Positions 23,001-33,331 of a DNA stretch of 64,000 bases are shown piece by piece. The translations under genes were made by a program, and so were the position numbers. The notes under the pieces were generated by a model. The model worked only from the letters and a program-made list of their open reading frames with translations, was not told where the DNA came from and searched no databases. Source of the DNA: Sipunculus nudus (lineage: Eukaryota; Annelida; Sipuncula; Golfingiida; Sipunculidae); NCBI GenBank assembly GCA_026874595.1, contig CM049318.1:45114456-45178455 (forward strand). Direction: 5' to 3'. Position 1 is the stretch's first letter. Every line of letters begins with the position of its first letter.

Positions 23001-25358
23001 AATACAAGATCGTGTTTTGTGCAAAAATGGCCGATTTAAATTGCGAAAGAAGCGTTTTAGAAGCTTCATTAGGCCATTTAGACCCTGTTACAAACGTCGT
23101 TTTCGCCGAAATCAGCTCGGTTTTCGCGTAATACAAGATCGTGTTTTCTGCAAAAATGGCCGATTTAAATTGCGAAAGAAGCGTTTTAGAAGCTTCATTA
23201 GGCCATTTAGACCCTGTTACAAACGTCGTTTTCGCCGAAATCAGCTCGGTTTTCGCGTAATACAAGATCGTGTTTTTGTGCAAAAATGGCCGATTTTAAT
23301 TGCGAAAGAAGCGTTTTAGAAGCTTCATTAGGCCATTTAGACCCTGTTACAAACGTCGTTTTCGCCGAAATCAGCTCGGTTTTCGCGTAATACAAGATCG
23401 TGTTTTGTGCAAAAATGGCCGATTTAAATTGCGAAAGAAGCGTTTTAGAAGCTTCATTAGGCCATTTAGACCCTGTTACAAACGTCGTTTTCGCCGAAAT
23501 CAGCTCGGTTTTCGCGTAATACAAGATCGTGTTTTGTGCAAAAATGGCCGATTTAAATTGCGAAAGAAGCGTTTTAGAAGCTTCATTAGGCCATTTAGAC
23601 CCTGTTACAAACGTCGTTTTCGCCGAAATCAGCTCGGTTTTCGCGTAATACAAGATCGTGTTTTCTGCAAAAATGGCCGATTTAAATTGCGAAAGAAGCG
23701 TTTTAGAAGCTTCATTAGGCCATTTAGACCCTGTTACAAACGTCGTTTTCGCCGAAATCAGCTCGGTTTTCGCGTAATACAAGATCGTGTTTTGTGCAAA
23801 AATGGCCGATTTAAATTGCGAAAGAAGCGTTTTAGAAGCTTCATTAGGCCATTTAGACCCTGTTACAAACGTCGTTTTCGCCGAAATCAGCTCGGTTTTC
23901 GCGTAATACAAGATCGTGTTTTGTGCAAAAATGGCCGATTTAAATTGCGAAAGAAGCGTTTTAGAAGCTTCATTAGGCCATTTAGACCCTGTTACAAACG
24001 TCGTTTTCGCCGAAATCAGCTCGGTTTTCGCGTAATACAAGATCGTGTTTTGTGCAAAAATGGCCGATTTAAATTGCGAAAGAAGCGTTTTAGAAGCTTC
24101 ATTAGGCCATTTAGACCCTGTTACAAACGTCGTTTTCGCCGAAATCAGCTCGGTTTTCGCGTAATACAAGATCGTGCTTTCTGCAAAAATGGCCGATTTA
24201 AATTGCGAAAGAAGCGTTTTAGAAGCTTCATTAGGCCATTTAGACCCTGTTACAAACGTCGTTTTCGCCGAAATCAGCTCGGTTTTCGCGTAATACAAGA
24301 TCGTGTTTTGTGCAAAAATGGCCGATTTAAATTGCGAAAGAAGCGTTTTTAGAAGCTTCATTAGGCCATTTAGACCCTGTTACAAACGTCGTTTTCGCCG
24401 AAATCAGCTCGGTTTTCGCGTAATACAAGATCGTGTTTTGTGCAAAAAATGGCCGATTTAAATTGCGAAAGAAGCGTTTTAGAAGCTTCATTAGGCCATT
24501 TAGACCCTGTTACAAACGTCGTTTTCGCCGAAATCAGCTCGGTTTTCGCGTAATACAAGATCGTGTTTTCTGCAAAAATGGCCGATTTAAATTGCGAAAG
24601 AAGCGTTTTAGAAGCTTCATTAGGCCATTTAGACCCTGTTACAAACGTCGTTTTCGCCGAAATCAGCTCGGTTTTCGCGTAATACAAGATCGTGTTTTGT
24701 GCAAAAATGGCCGATTTAAATTGCGAAAGAAGCGTTTTAGAAGCTTCATTAGGCCATTTAGACCCTGTTACAAACGTCGTTTTCGCCGAAATCAGCTCGG
24801 TTTTCGCGTAATACAAGATCGTGTTTTCTGCAAAAATGGCCGATTTAAATTGCGAAAGAAGCGTTTTAGAAGCTTCATTAGGCCATTTAGACCCTGTTAC
24901 AAACGTCGTTTTCGCCGAAATCAGCTCGGTTTTCGCGTAATACAAGATCGTGTTTTGTGCAAAAATGGCCGATTTAAATTGCGAAAGAAGCGTTTTAGAA
25001 GCTTCATTAGGCCATTTAGACCCTGTTACAAACGTCGTTTTCGCCGAAATCAGCTCGGTTTTCGCGTAATACAAGATCGTGTTTTGTGCAAAAATGGCCG
25101 ATTTAAATTGCGAAAGAAGCGTTTTAGAAGCTTCATTAGGCCATTTAGACCCTGTTACAAACGTCGTTTTCGCCGAAATCAGCTCGGTTTTCGCGTAATA
25201 CAAGATCGTGTTTTGTGCAAAAATGGCCGATTTAAATTGCGAAAGAAGCGTTTTAGAAGCTTCATTAGGCCATTTAGACCCTGTTACAAACGTCGTTTTC
25301 GCCGAAATTAGCTCGGTTTTCGCGTAACACAAGATCGTGTTTTGTGCAAAAATGGCCG

Positions 25359-25400
25359 TTGTCTGATCTGAAAGAAGCCATTCAGGATCTTCATTCCCCG
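25359..25400 (+). repeat. Variant monomer B', divergent core (copy 1)
   Basis: The core reads ttgtctgatctgaaag ... ccattcaggatcttc, related to B of block 1 but differing at several positions. The half-monomer before it carries its own marks, gaaattagctcgg and gcgtaacacaag. The second monomer after it has gaaagaagggttt (about 25,506), a combination repeated at other B' sites. Confidence 0.93.
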
Positions 25401-27464
25401 ATTTAGACCCTGTTACAAACGTCGTTTTCGCCGAAATCAGCTCGGTTTTCGCGTAATACAAGATCGTGTTTTGTGCAAAAATGGCCGATTTAAATTGCGA
25501 AAGAAGGGTTTTAGAAGCTTCATTAGGCCATTTAGACCCTGTTACAAACGTCGTTTTCGCCGAAATCAGCTCGGTTTTCGCGTAATACAAGATCGTGTTT
25601 TCTGCAAAAATGGCCGATTTAAATTGCGAAAGAAGCGTTTTAGAAGCTTCATTAGGCCATTTAGACCCTGTTACAAACGTCGTTTTCGCCGAAATCAGCT
25701 CGGTTTTCGCGTAATACAAGATCGTGTTTTGTGCAAAAATGGCCGATTTAAATTGCGAAAGAAGCGTTTTAGAAGCTTCATTAGGCCATTTAGACCCTGT
25801 TACAAACGTCGTTTTCGCCGAAATCAGCTCGGTTTTCGCGTAATACAAGATCGTGTTTTGTGCAAAAATGGCCGATTTAAATTGCGAAAGAAGCGTTTTA
25901 GAAGCTTCATTAGGCCATTTAGACCCTGTTACAAACGTCGTTTTCGCCGAAATCAGCTCGGTTTTCGCGTAATACAAGATCGTGTTTTGTGCAAAAATGG
26001 CCGATTTAAATTGCGAAAGAAGCGTTTTAGAAGCTTCATTAGGCCATTTAGACCCTGTTACAAACGTCGTTTTCGCCGAAATCAGCTCGGTTTTCGCGTA
26101 ATACAAGATCGTGTTTTCTGCAAAAATGGCCGATTTAAATTGCGAAAGAAGCGTTTTAGAAGCTTCATTAGGCCATTTAGACCCTGTTACAAACGTCGTT
26201 TTCGCCGAAATCAGCTCGGTTTTCGCGTAATACAAGATCGTGTTTTCTGCAAAAATGGCCGATTTAAATTGCGAAAGAAGCGTTTTAGAAGCTTCATTAG
26301 GCCATTTAGACCCTGTTACAAACGTCGTTTTCGCCGAAATCAGCTCGGTTTTCGCGTAATACAAGATCGTGTTTTCTGCAAAAATGGCCGATTTAAATTG
26401 CGAAAGAAGCGTTTTAGAAGCTTCATTAGGCCATTTAGACCCTGTTACAAACGTCGTTTTCGCCGAAATCAGCTCGGTTTTCGCGTAATACAAGATCGTG
26501 TTTTCTGCAAAAATGGCCGATTTAAATTGCGAAAGAAGCGTTTTAGAAGCTTCATTAGGCCATTTAGACCCTGTTACAAACGTCGTTTTCGCCGAAATCA
26601 GCTCGGTTTTCGCGTAATACAAGATCGTGTTTTGTGCAAAAATGGCCGATTTAAATTGCGAAAGAAGCGTTTTAGAAGCTTCATTAGGCCATTTAGACCC
26701 TGTTACAAACGTCGTTTTCGCCGAAATCAGCTCGGTTTTCGCGTAATACAAGATCGTGTTTTCTGCAAAAATGGCCGATTTAAATTGCGAAAGAAGCGTT
26801 TTAGAAGCTTCATTAGGCCATTTAGACCCTGTTACAAACGTCGTTTTCGCCGAAATCAGCTCGGTTTTCGCGTAATACAAGATCGTGTTTTGTGCAAAAA
26901 TGGCCGATTTTAATTGCGAAAGAAGCGTTTTAGAAGCTTCATTAGGCCATTTAGACCCTGTTACAAACGTCGTTTTCGCCGAAATCAGCTCGGTTTTCGC
27001 GTAATACAAGATCGTGTTTTGTGCAAAAATGGCCGATTTAAATTGCGAAAGAAGCGTTTTAGAAGCTTCATTAGGCCATTTAGACCCTGTTACAAACGTC
27101 GTTTTCGCCGAAATCAGCTCGGTTTTCGCGTAATACAAGATCGTGTTTTCTGCAAAAATGGCCGATTTAAATTGCGAAAGAAGCGTTTTAGAAGCTTCAT
27201 TAGGCCATTTAGACCCTGTTACAAACGTCGTTTTCGCCGAAATCAGCTCGGTTTTCGCGTAATACAAGATCGTGTTTTGTGCAAAAATGGCCGATTTAAA
27301 TTGCGAAAGAAGCGTTTTAGAAGCTTCATTAGGCCATTTAGACCCTGTTACAAACGTCGTTTTCGCCGAAATCAGCTCGGTTTTCGCGTAATACAAGATC
27401 GTGTTTTGTGCAAAAATGGCCGATTTAAATTGCGAAAGAAGCGTTTTAGAAGCTTCATTAGGCC

Positions 27465-27473
27465 ATTTAGACC
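27465..27473. repeat. Left copy of 9-bp target-site duplication
   Basis: atttagacc, part of the normal monomer context ggccatttagaccctg. The array stops right after this copy and resumes with the same nine bases at 30,166. Confidence 0.85.
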
Positions 27474-27485
27474 TAGCCATGACAA

Positions 27486-27535
27486 CATGACACTCAGGCC
27501 TTCGGAAAAAAAAACTGATAGGGCCTGGAGTCATG
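27486..27535. repeat. Imperfect hairpin near the left terminus of the insertion
   Basis: catgacactcaggcc (27,486-27,500) and ggcctggagtcatg (27,522-27,535) are imperfect inverted repeats around an A-rich loop. They lie 12 bases inside the left end. The hairpin may be part of a degraded terminal structure. Confidence 0.55.
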
Positions 27536-27744
27536 ATGGCAGTCACAACAGAACGCCCATTCTAAGGGTCGGATCAAAATATTTGCTGTCTGGTATTATT
27601 TGGCATCACAGGCTTATATAGTCGTATTATATGTGCTAAATATCGAAGAAAAAATGTTGTTACACAAAAATAATTACAATTATTACCTCCTTTCATCACT
27701 GTGGCACCGATTCACGTGAAGCGGTACTTCTCATTCAAAACTAA

Positions 27745-28176
27745 ATGTGTCATGGCGCGGTCGTGTATGTAAACTTGGAAGTCGGAAGCCGGAAGCCGGA
27801 AACCAACGAAAGCAGTTTAAAGCATATACAAAATGCTAACGCTTCAATACCGTTTTGTTTTTTCCCCGATAGAATAAGATCTTTTTTTTATCATTCTGTG
27901 AAGAATAATAGTTATCCATTGTTTAATCTGAACGTAATGGAAGATTTTGTGCTCGGAAGCCATCTCGGAAGTCAGTCAGAAGTGCTTGGATGTTATCCAA
28001 TGTGTATAACTCGGAAATCACAGAGACGCACTGTGCCCAAAATGCAGTTTCATTATAATTATAGTTGCATGCATATATTAAAATTGCTTATGCATGATTC
28101 TGCTTATAATGAGTGTATGATGCAATACATGACACATAATCGGAAAACTATAAGTTCTTATTTTTTTATTTGTAAA

Positions 28177-28230
<54 letters not shown>

Positions 28231-28257
28231 TCGGTGTTATTATCGAGTAAAGTGTGA
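27745..28257 (+). CDS. Doubtful 170-codon open frame inside the insertion
   Basis: ATG start at 27,745 and stop at 28,257. The first third is translated from the ggaagccggaag motif region, and the last part reads through the (AT)24 microsatellite as Ile-Tyr repeats, so over a tenth of the predicted protein is simple sequence. I recognise no domain, signal peptide or family. The frame overlaps the repeated subterminal motifs of the element, which suggests chance openness. It is listed only because it is the longest ATG-initiated frame in the non-satellite DNA. Confidence 0.12.
27763..28018. repeat. Left subterminal motif cluster of the insertion
   Basis: Contains gtaaacttggaagtcggaag (27,770 region), a ggaagcc triplication (about 27,777-27,801), gctcggaagccatctcggaag (about 27,951) and tgtgtataactcggaaatc (28,001-28,019). 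The reverse complement of the right-end motif cttccgagttttacacat is atgtgtaaaactcggaag, so the left cluster holds related sequences in inverted orientation to those at 29,593-29,822. Such paired subterminal repeats are known as transposase-binding regions in several DNA transposon families. That role here is inference. Confidence 0.55.
28179..28228. repeat. (AT)n dinucleotide microsatellite
   Basis: Uninterrupted alternating ta/at tract of 50 bp within the insertion, ending at atatatcgtcgg. It is likely length-polymorphic. Confidence 0.97.
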
Positions 28258-29294
28258 TAACGGAAATACTTCCCATCTTATTATACTAGTACATATTTGT
28301 ATGCTCTCTCAGTGGAGTAAATCACCAATTTATGAATTGGAAAGTAATAAATATAATAATGAAATTGCTAGGGAATAAAAAAAAGTAATCTGGAAAAGAA
28401 ATGAAAATTAAGAGATATTACGTCTGAACGGGCTTGCGCCCTCTATGGATGCACCACTGCATAATTAATATGGTATAATTAACCCTTGTACGGCATTAAA
28501 AATACAGTTATAAATTACGATGTCATTCAAAATAAAATATAGTAATATATTTTCCATACGTTGAACAAATATGAAAATTCAATATATCCCAGAAGGTCAT
28601 CGCTGGAACAAACATACATGTATCATATGCAAAAACGAAATGTCTTTCAATATGTTAGAGTTCAACAATATTTAAAAAAAATGTTACAATTATATCTTAG
28701 AAAAGGGATACAAAAGTCCAGATAATATATAACATACTAATACATGTATTATTATATAATCTGATCGATTTACGAATTTAAGCAAATATTTTTTTAAAAC
28801 TAAAATTAATTTTTTTTCAAGTTTTTGACTCTTTCTTTCAAACTTTATCAATCTCGATATTTATATTATATTAATTTCACTCCTGATGTTTCAACATCAC
28901 ATTTCAACTTCAAATATATGGATATTTATTAATATATTATAGTATGTTTGCAAATGATTGCATGATAAGGGCATATAACCAGAATGTGCACCCTTCAACT
29001 TCATATTACTGTACGATTACAAGGATCTCGATAAGAAATTACAATTTTGTTTATATAATATATATATAAATGCAACCTGACCATGAAATGTAAAATATAA
29101 TTTGGCATAAAAAGTATTACATAATAGATAAGAGTCTAAGAGATTCATAATACTGATGAATTTTTTTTTGGGTCAATGGAAGAGGAAAATGTTTTTCAAT
29201 TTATACATTAAAAATAAAATATTTTGTTCGAAACAACTTGTAAAAACATTAACTGGACGCTTTTTTGGTTCTGTCAAATTTTCTGTTTAAGTCT
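28258..29294. other. AT-rich interior of the insertion, no gene seen
   Basis: Low-complexity AT-rich sequence with many poly-A and poly-T runs and stops in all frames. No tRNA-like, rRNA-like or protein-coding signal is apparent. The shorter tract atatatatataaa near 29,060 is another small simple repeat. Confidence 0.7.
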
Positions 29295-29579
29295 CTATGA
29301 TATTATCAGGGTGATTTTTATAGGGGCACATGTATAAAATATTATCAAAACCTTTATTTTTTTCATGTTTCCATCAACATAAAATGCGGTAACAGCGTAA
29401 AATATTGATGAGTTAAAATAATCTTGTTTTACAAAATGAAATAAAATATCAATATAATATATTATTAAAAAAAAAGCATCATGAATGTTACAAAACAGAT
29501 TGAATTTATGAAAAATACATGATACTGAAGAAATTGAAAATGCTTGACACGTTTGCTGACGATATGATGACCAGTGCAT
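29295..29579 (-). CDS. Doubtful 94-codon open frame, minus strand
   Basis: ATG-initiated frame in AT-rich DNA. Its composition is dominated by Phe, Ile, Tyr and Asn, as expected from A+T bias rather than selection. No recognisable domain is visible; a hydrophobic stretch near the middle is not convincing as a membrane segment. Probably not a gene. Confidence 0.08.
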   Translation of the reverse strand: MHWSSYRQQTCQAFSISSVSCIFHKFNLFCNIHDAFFLIIYYIDILFHFVKQDYFNSSIFYAVTAFYVDGNMKKIKVLIIFYTCAPIKITLIIS

Positions 29580-29592
29580 TTGCCATTACTGG

Positions 29593-29822
29593 CTTCCGAG
29601 TTTTACACATTTGGACCATAACCGGGCATTTCCGAGCAAAAAATAGTCATTAACTTCGGGTGGATAACTTTGATTATTTTACATGATGATAAAAAAGACC
29701 TTATTCTATCAATAAAAATAAAAAGGTACTTTCCATTGATGTAGTAGCATTTTAATTATGCTTCGATCATTGCTTTAAAAAAAGTCCTTGCTTCCGACTT
29801 CGGACTTCCGAGTTTTACACAT
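29593..29822. repeat. Right subterminal motif cluster of the insertion
   Basis: An 18-bp direct repeat, cttccgagttttacacat, is present at 29,593-29,610 and 29,805-29,822. Related pieces gcatttccgagc (about 29,625) and gcttccgacttcggacttcc (29,790-29,809) lie nearby. The motif is the inverted counterpart of the left cluster at 27,763-28,018. Confidence 0.65.
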
Positions 29823-29933
29823 AGCCGTTTGGAAATCCCCTACCGGAAGTTATGATTCTCCCGCTGACAGACGTGGAGACGAGTTTTTCGAGTAAAACCA
29901 GCCTCGGAATTAAAAACTGCTGCACGTTTACAC

Positions 29934-30004
29934 GTAAGTCAACCGTGGATGTAATAATTATTATTTTCCCCAACAGAATAACGTCACTTTTTGTCTTAAC
30001 TCAG
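29934..30004 (+). other. Intron-like segment (candidate splice sites)
   Basis: cac|gtaagtc at 29,934 matches a strong 5' splice site. Pyrimidine-rich tracts ending in cag occur at 29,976 (attttccccaacag) and 30,004 (ctttttgtcttaactcag). Use of the second would give a 71-bp intron immediately upstream of the ATG at 30,009. Chance matches are common in AT-rich DNA; no transcript evidence is available. Confidence 0.25.
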
Positions 30005-30008
30005 GAAA

Positions 30009-30152
30009 ATGACAGTTCGAGAAGTGGATGAAAATGAAAAAGTAGTGTCAGAAATGGCGTGCACATCTGCACATACTAGAATTGATGCGAACCCAATAGC
30101 TTGTACTGTCACCCCATCGTCTTCAGTTCATCTAAATCGACGTTTGGGGTGA
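30009..30152 (+). CDS. Short open frame (47 codons) at the right end of the insertion, possible exon remnant
   Basis: ATG at 30,009 with A at -3, five bases after a candidate acceptor (actcag) at 30,004, and stop TGA at 30,150-30,152. The predicted peptide starts MTVREVDENEKVV, is mildly acidic at the N-terminus and rich in Thr, Ser and Pro later. Base composition here is less AT-biased than in the interior of the insert, which is why I list it. I recognise no family. It ends within the terminal hairpin, so it may be a captured or truncated exon, or simply chance. Confidence 0.2.
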   Translation: MTVREVDENEKVVSEMACTSAHTRIDANPIACTVTPSSSVHLNRRLG

Positions 30153-30154
30153 CA
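30107..30154. repeat. Hairpin at the right terminus of the insertion
   Basis: tgtcacccc (30,107-30,115) pairs perfectly with ggggtgaca (30,146-30,154), with a further cgtc/gacg pairing inside the loop. The hairpin ends 11 bases before the array resumes, mirroring the hairpin at the left end. Confidence 0.65.
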
Positions 30155-30165
30155 AGCTGTCGCTA

Positions 30166-30174
30166 ATTTAGACC
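30166..30174. repeat. Right copy of 9-bp target-site duplication
   Basis: atttagacc followed by ctgttacaaacg, i.e. the array resumes in the exact phase where it stopped at 27,473. Confidence 0.85.
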
Positions 30175-33100
30175 CTGTTACAAACGTCGTTTTCGCCGAA
30201 ATCAGCTCGGTTTTCGCGTAATACAAGATCGTGTTTTCTGCAAAAATGGCCGATTTAAATTGCGAAAGAAGCGTTTTAGAAGCTTCATTAGGCCATTTAG
30301 ACCCTGTTACAAACGTCGTTTTCGCCGAAATCAGCTCGGTTTTCGCGTAATACAAGATCGTGTTTTGTGCAAAAATGGCCGATTTAAATTGCGAAAGAAG
30401 CGTTTTAGAAGCTTCATTAGGCCATTTAGACCCTGTTACAAACGTCGTTTTCGCCGAAATCAGCTCGGTTTTCGCGTAATACAAGATCGTGTTTTGTGCA
30501 AAAATGGCCGATTTAAATTGCGAAAGAAGCGTTTTAGAAGCTTCATTAGGCCATTTAGACCCTGTTACAAACGTCGTTTTCGCCGAAATCAGCTCAGTTT
30601 TCGCGTAATACAAGATCGTGTTTTCTGCAAAAATGGCCGATTTAAATTGCGAAAGAAGCGTTTTAGAAGCTTCATTAGGCCATTTAGACCCTGTTACAAA
30701 CGTCGTTTTCGCCGAAATCAGCTCGGTTTTCGCGTAATACAAGATCGTGTTTTCTGCAAAAATGGCCGATTTAAATTGCGAAAGAAGCGTTTTAGAAGCT
30801 TCATTAGGCCATTTAGACCCTGTTACAAACGTCGTTTTCGCCGAAATCAGCTCGGTTTTCGCGTAATACAAGATCGTGTTTTGTGCAAAAATGGCCGATT
30901 TAAATTGCGAAAGAAGCGTTTTAGAAGCTTCATTAGGCCATTTAGACCCTGTTACAAACGTCGTTTTCGCCGAAATCAGCTCGGTTTTCGCGTAATACAA
31001 GATCGTGTTTTGTGCAAAAATGGCCGATTTAAATTGCGAAAGAAGCGTTTTAGAAGCTTCATTAGGCCATTTAGACCCTGTTACAAACGTCGTTTTCGCC
31101 GAAATCAGCTCGGTTTTCGCGTAATACAAGATCGTGTTTTCTGCAAAAATGGCCGATTTAAATTGCGAAAGAAGCGTTTTAGAAGCTTCATTAGGCCATT
31201 TAGACCCTGTTACAAACGTCGTTTTCGCCGAAATCAGCTCGGTTTTCGCGTAATACAAGATCGTGTTTTCTGCAAAAATGGCCGATTTAAATTGCGAAAG
31301 AAGCGTTTTAGAAGCTTCATTAGGCCATTTAGACCCTGTTACAAACGTCGTTTTCGCCGAAATCAGCTCGGTTTTCGCGTAATACAAGATCGTGTTTTGT
31401 GCAAAAATGGCCGATTTAAATTGCGAAAGAAGCGTTTTAGAAGCTTCATTAGGCCATTTAGACCCTGTTACAAACGTCGTTTTCGCCGAAATCAGCTCGG
31501 TTTTCGCGTAATACAAGATCGTGTTTTGTGCAAAAATGGCCGATTTAAATTGCGAAAGAAGCGTTTTAGAAGCTTCATTAGGCCATTTAGACCCTGTTAC
31601 AAACGTCGTTTTCGCCGAAATCAGCTCGGTTTTCGCGTAATACAAGATCGTGTTTTGTGCAAAAATGGCCGATTTAAATTGCGAAAGAAGCGTTTTAGAA
31701 GCTTCATTAGGCCATTTAGACCCTGTTACAAACGTCGTTTTCGCCGAAATCAGCTCGGTTTTCGCGTAATACAAGATCGTGTTTTCTGCAAAAATGGCCG
31801 ATTTAAATTGCGAAAGAAGCGTTTTAGAAGCTTCATTAGGCCATTTAGACCCTGTTACAAACGTCGTTTTCGCCGAAATCAGCTCGGTTTTCGCGTAATA
31901 CAAGATCGTGTTTTGTGCAAAAATGGCCGATTTAAATTGCGAAAGAAGCGTTTTAGAAGCTTCATTAGGCCATTTAGACCCTGTTACAAACGTCGTTTTC
32001 GCCGAAATCAGCTCGGTTTTCGCGTAATACAAGATCGTGTTTTGTGCAAAAATGGCCGATTTTAATTGCGAAAGAAGCGTTTTAGAAGCTTCATTAGGCC
32101 GTTTAGACCCTTTTACAAACGTCGTTTTCGCCGAAATCAGCTCGGTTTTCGCGTAATACAAGATCGTGTTTTGTGCAAAAATGGCCGATTTAAATTGCGA
32201 AAGAAGCGTTTTAGAAGCTTCATTAGGCCATTTAGACCCTGTTACAAACGTCGTTTTCGCCGAAATCAGCTCGGTTTTCGCGTAATACAAGATCGTGTTT
32301 TGTGCAAAAATGGCCGATTTAAATTGCGAAAGAAGCGTTTTAGAAGCTTCATTAGGCCATTTAGACCCTGTTACAAACGTCGTTTTCGCCGAAATCAGCT
32401 CGGTTTTCGCGTAATACAAGATCGTGTTTTCTGCAAAAATGGCCGATTTAAATTGCGAAAGAAGCGTTTTAGAAGCTTCATTAGGCCATTTAGACCCTGT
32501 TACAAACGTCGTTTTCGCCGAAATCAGCTCGGTTTTCGCGTAATACAAGATCGTGTTTTGTGCAAAAATGGCCGATTTAAATTGCGAAAGAAGCGTTTTA
32601 GAAGCTTCATTAGGCCATTTAGACCCTGTTACAAACGTCGTTTTCGCCGAAATCAGCTCGGTTTTCGCGTAATACAAGATCGTGTTTTCTGCAAAAATGG
32701 CCGATTTAAATTGCGAAAGAAGCGTTTTAGAAGCTTCATTAGGCCATTTAGACCCTGTTACAAACGTCGTTTTCGCCGAAATCAGCTCGGTTTTCGCGTA
32801 ATACAAGATCGTGTTTTCTGCAAAAATGGCCGATTTAAATTGCGAAAGAAGCGTTTTAGAAGCTTCATTAGGCCATTTAGACCCTGTTACAAACGTCGTT
32901 TTCGCCGAAATCAGCTCGGTTTTCGCGTAATACAAGATCGTGTTTTCTGCAAAAATGGCCGATTTAAATTGCGAAAGAAGCGTTTTAGAAGCTTCATTAG
33001 GCCATTTAGACCCTGTTACAAACGTCGTTTTCGCCGAAATCAGCTCGGTTTTCGCGTAATACAAGATCGTGTTTTGTGCAAAAATGGCCGATTTAAATTG

Positions 33101-33331
33101 CGAAAGAAGCGTTTTAGAAGCTTCATTAGGCCATTTAGACCCTGTTACAAACGTCGTTTTCGCCGAAATCAGCTCGGTTTTCGCGTAATACAAGATCGTG
33201 TTTTGTGCAAAAATGGCCGATTTAAATTGCGAAAGAAGCGTTTTAGAAGCTTCATTAGGCCATTTAGACCCTGTTACAAACGTCGTTTTCGCCGAAATCA
33301 GCTCGGTTTTCGCGTAATACAAGATCGTGTT

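Larger units (their letters stand above)
20080..27473 (+). repeat. 129-bp satellite array, block 2 (homogeneous subfamily)
   Basis: About 57 head-to-tail copies. Nearly all carry aaatcagctcgg; the gggctcgg type of block 1 is absent. The main variation is ttttgtgc versus ttttctgc. Isolated indels occur at cgtcgtttcgcc (about 21,166), agacctgtt (about 21,405) and gcgtttttag (about 22,020, 23,274 and 24,347). One variant B' monomer lies at 25,359. The last monomer is cut after ccatttagacc at 27,473 by the inserted element. Confidence 0.97.
27474..30165. mobile_element. Insertion of 2,692 bp in the satellite, probable non-autonomous transposable element
   Basis: Non-satellite, AT-rich DNA bounded on both sides by atttagacc. 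Deleting the insert and one copy of the repeat restores an intact monomer (ggccatttagacc followed by ctgttacaaacg), so the flanks were once contiguous. The termini are tagc... and ...gcta; beyond those four bases only an imperfect, gapped inverted match is visible (gacaacatgacac against gacagcttgtcac). Both end regions hold gtaaaactcggaag-like motifs in opposite orientations, and each end has a short hairpin. No long transposase-like frame is present. A 9-bp duplication fits Mutator-like elements and some other cut-and-paste DNA transposons, but the superfamily cannot be assigned. The alternative, unrelated DNA joining two arrays, would need the 9-bp overlap to be coincidental. Confidence 0.75.

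Noticed and set aside
27474-27480. Array boundary (true edge of the satellite) at the left of the unique segment
   Set aside because: The array resumes on the other side in the same phase, orientation and subfamily with a 9-bp overlap, which fits an insertion rather than an edge.
24370-27546. 1,058-codon reverse frame whose first residues come from unique DNA of the insertion
   Set aside because: The first roughly two dozen codons lie in the left end of the insert and then run into the array. This is a chance fusion across the insertion boundary, with no motif in the unique part.
28179-28228. Coding Ile-Tyr repeat
   Set aside because: It is a plain (AT)n microsatellite; the repeat peptide is a by-product of reading through it.
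27474-30165. LTR retrotransposon or LINE
   Set aside because: No long direct terminal repeats, no reverse transcriptase-like frame and no terminal poly-A tail or microsatellite at either boundary.
27474-30165. tRNA, rRNA or snRNA genes in the non-satellite segment
   Set aside because: I saw no cloverleaf-like arrangement, A/B box pair or recognisable conserved RNA sequence; the interior is AT-rich and low in complexity.
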